This document shows, in pieces, positions 63,475 to 64,000 of a stretch of 64,000 bases of DNA (its first letter is position 1; each line of letters opens with the position of its first letter). This stretch comes from Metabacillus idriensis (GTDB taxonomy: Bacteria > Bacillota > Bacilli > Bacillales > Bacillaceae), in the NCBI RefSeq assembly GCF_009674765.1, contig NZ_WKKF01000002.1, positions 558,001 to 622,000 of the forward strand, in the 5' to 3' direction. A model generated the notes under the pieces. It searched no databases. It was not told the DNA's origin and saw only the letters and a program-made list of their open reading frames with translations. Both the position numbers and the translations under genes were made by a program.

Positions 63475-64000
63475 ATGGACCAATCAAGACCAGTTATCGG
63501 CATATCAAGCTCAGTAGTAGATCACGGAGATATTCCGAGCGTGCATGTGCATCAAAAATATATTAGTTCTGTCATTCAGGCTGGAGGGATTCCAGTTGTT
63601 ATTCCGCTAATAGACGATGAAATGGCAAAAGTTATCGTATCAAAATGCGACGGCTTTATACTAAGCGGCGGGGAGGATGTGGACCCTCATTCTTACGGGG
63701 AGGACCCAGATCCAAAACTTAGAAAAACAAACGGTGTGCGGGATGAAATGGAAACAGCCGTTGTGAAATATGCGAAAGAAACCAAAAAACCTGTATTTGG
63801 AATTTGCCGGGGCATTGCGATGCTGAACGCAGCTCTCGGAGGTACGGTCACACAGGATATCGAGAGTACTTACGAGAATCCAATAAAGCATTATCAAACA
63901 GCAGACCGTCCGAATCCAACTCATGAAATCATGGTTGAAAAAGGCAGCAAACTGCAGGACATTTTCGGAACGGATACGGTCCGTGTGAACAGTATGCACC
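63475..64000 (+). CDS. Gamma-glutamyl-GABA hydrolase-like class-I glutamine amidotransferase (3' truncated by the window)
   Basis: Open from ATG 63475 (AGGGAGAG upstream) to the window end, 175 codons. Peptidase C26/PuuD family: PVIGISSSVVD, SVIQAGGIPVVIP, FILSGGEDVDP and nucleophile elbow FGICRGIAML with the catalytic Cys; the His/Glu dyad lies beyond the edge. PuuD-type enzymes hydrolyse gamma-glutamyl-GABA in putrescine degradation; other members act on folylpolyglutamate, so the exact role is unproven. Confidence 0.85.
   Translation, partial: MDQSRPVIGISSSVVDHGDIPSVHVHQKYISSVIQAGGIPVVIPLIDDEMAKVIVSKCDGFILSGGEDVDPHSYGEDPDPKLRKTNGVRDEMETAVVKYAKETKKPVFGICRGIAMLNAALGGTVTQDIESTYENPIKHYQTADRPNPTHEIMVEKGSKLQDIFGTDTVRVNSMH

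Overview
The window reads as chromosomal DNA of a low-to-mid GC, endospore-former-type Bacillota, most likely family Bacillaceae (Bacillus sensu lato). Evidence: Bacillus-style strong Shine-Dalgarno sequences, TTG/GTG starts, intrinsic terminators after most operons, and recognisable Bacillus gene sets (cssRS/htrB, hutPHUIG, metNIQ under S-box RNAs, csoR-copZ/copA, ktrAB under a c-di-AMP riboswitch, a yusV/yusU-like siderophore locus). No rRNA, tRNA, prophage, IS element or CRISPR array was seen. The genus cannot be fixed from sequence alone.

Layout. 1-2 kb: 3' part of a biotin-dependent carboxyltransferase gene and a Nudix hydrolase. 2-5.5 kb: secretion-stress sensor CssS/CssR facing the HtrA-type protease HtrB. 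5.8-12.4 kb: solitary MurE paralogue, a 1245-aa secreted subtilisin-family protease, an XRE regulator/membrane protein pair. 12.4-18.4 kb: histidine utilisation operon hutPHUIG with an intact HutP antitermination site. 18.5-23 kb: half-size siroheme-reductase-like protein, VOC proteins, a YcsI-like protein, an arsR-VOC unit with a probably leaderless arsR, a 52-bp tandem repeat array, DUF4256. 23-29.7 kb: AAA ATPase and esterase (minus strand; the esterase is preceded by a SAM riboswitch), DUF4395 protein, then metNIQ and an M20 amidohydrolase behind two SAM riboswitches in series. 29.7-39.9 kb: SDR, aldo/keto reductase, ECF sigma/anti-sigma pair, TetR-SMR-SMR-EamA efflux operon, D,D-carboxypeptidase, two APC permeases (one under a lysine riboswitch). 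39.9-44.7 kb: TatA, PepF, two decayed genes (YunG-like with a TGA stop, PhzF-like with a frameshift), alpha/beta hydrolase. 44.8-54.5 kb: Na+/dicarboxylate-type symporter behind a c-di-AMP riboswitch, a two-component system, copper operon, ktrAB behind a second c-di-AMP riboswitch. 54.6-64 kb: ZIP transporter, AidB-like acyl-CoA dehydrogenase, Fur-controlled siderophore uptake locus, GNAT protein and the start of a class-I glutamine-amidotransferase-like hydrolase.

The region is dominated by nutrient and ion homeostasis under RNA control: three SAM-I aptamers, one lysine aptamer, two c-di-AMP aptamers and one protein-dependent antiterminator lie within 40 kb. The least expected are the SAM riboswitch upstream of an esterase gene, the serial SAM riboswitches at metNIQ, and the c-di-AMP riboswitch on an amino acid/dicarboxylate symporter gene. 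The siderophore locus has a promoter/Fur-box module that has been tandemly duplicated. Most calls are from reading translated sequence and remembered family motifs; no database search was run.
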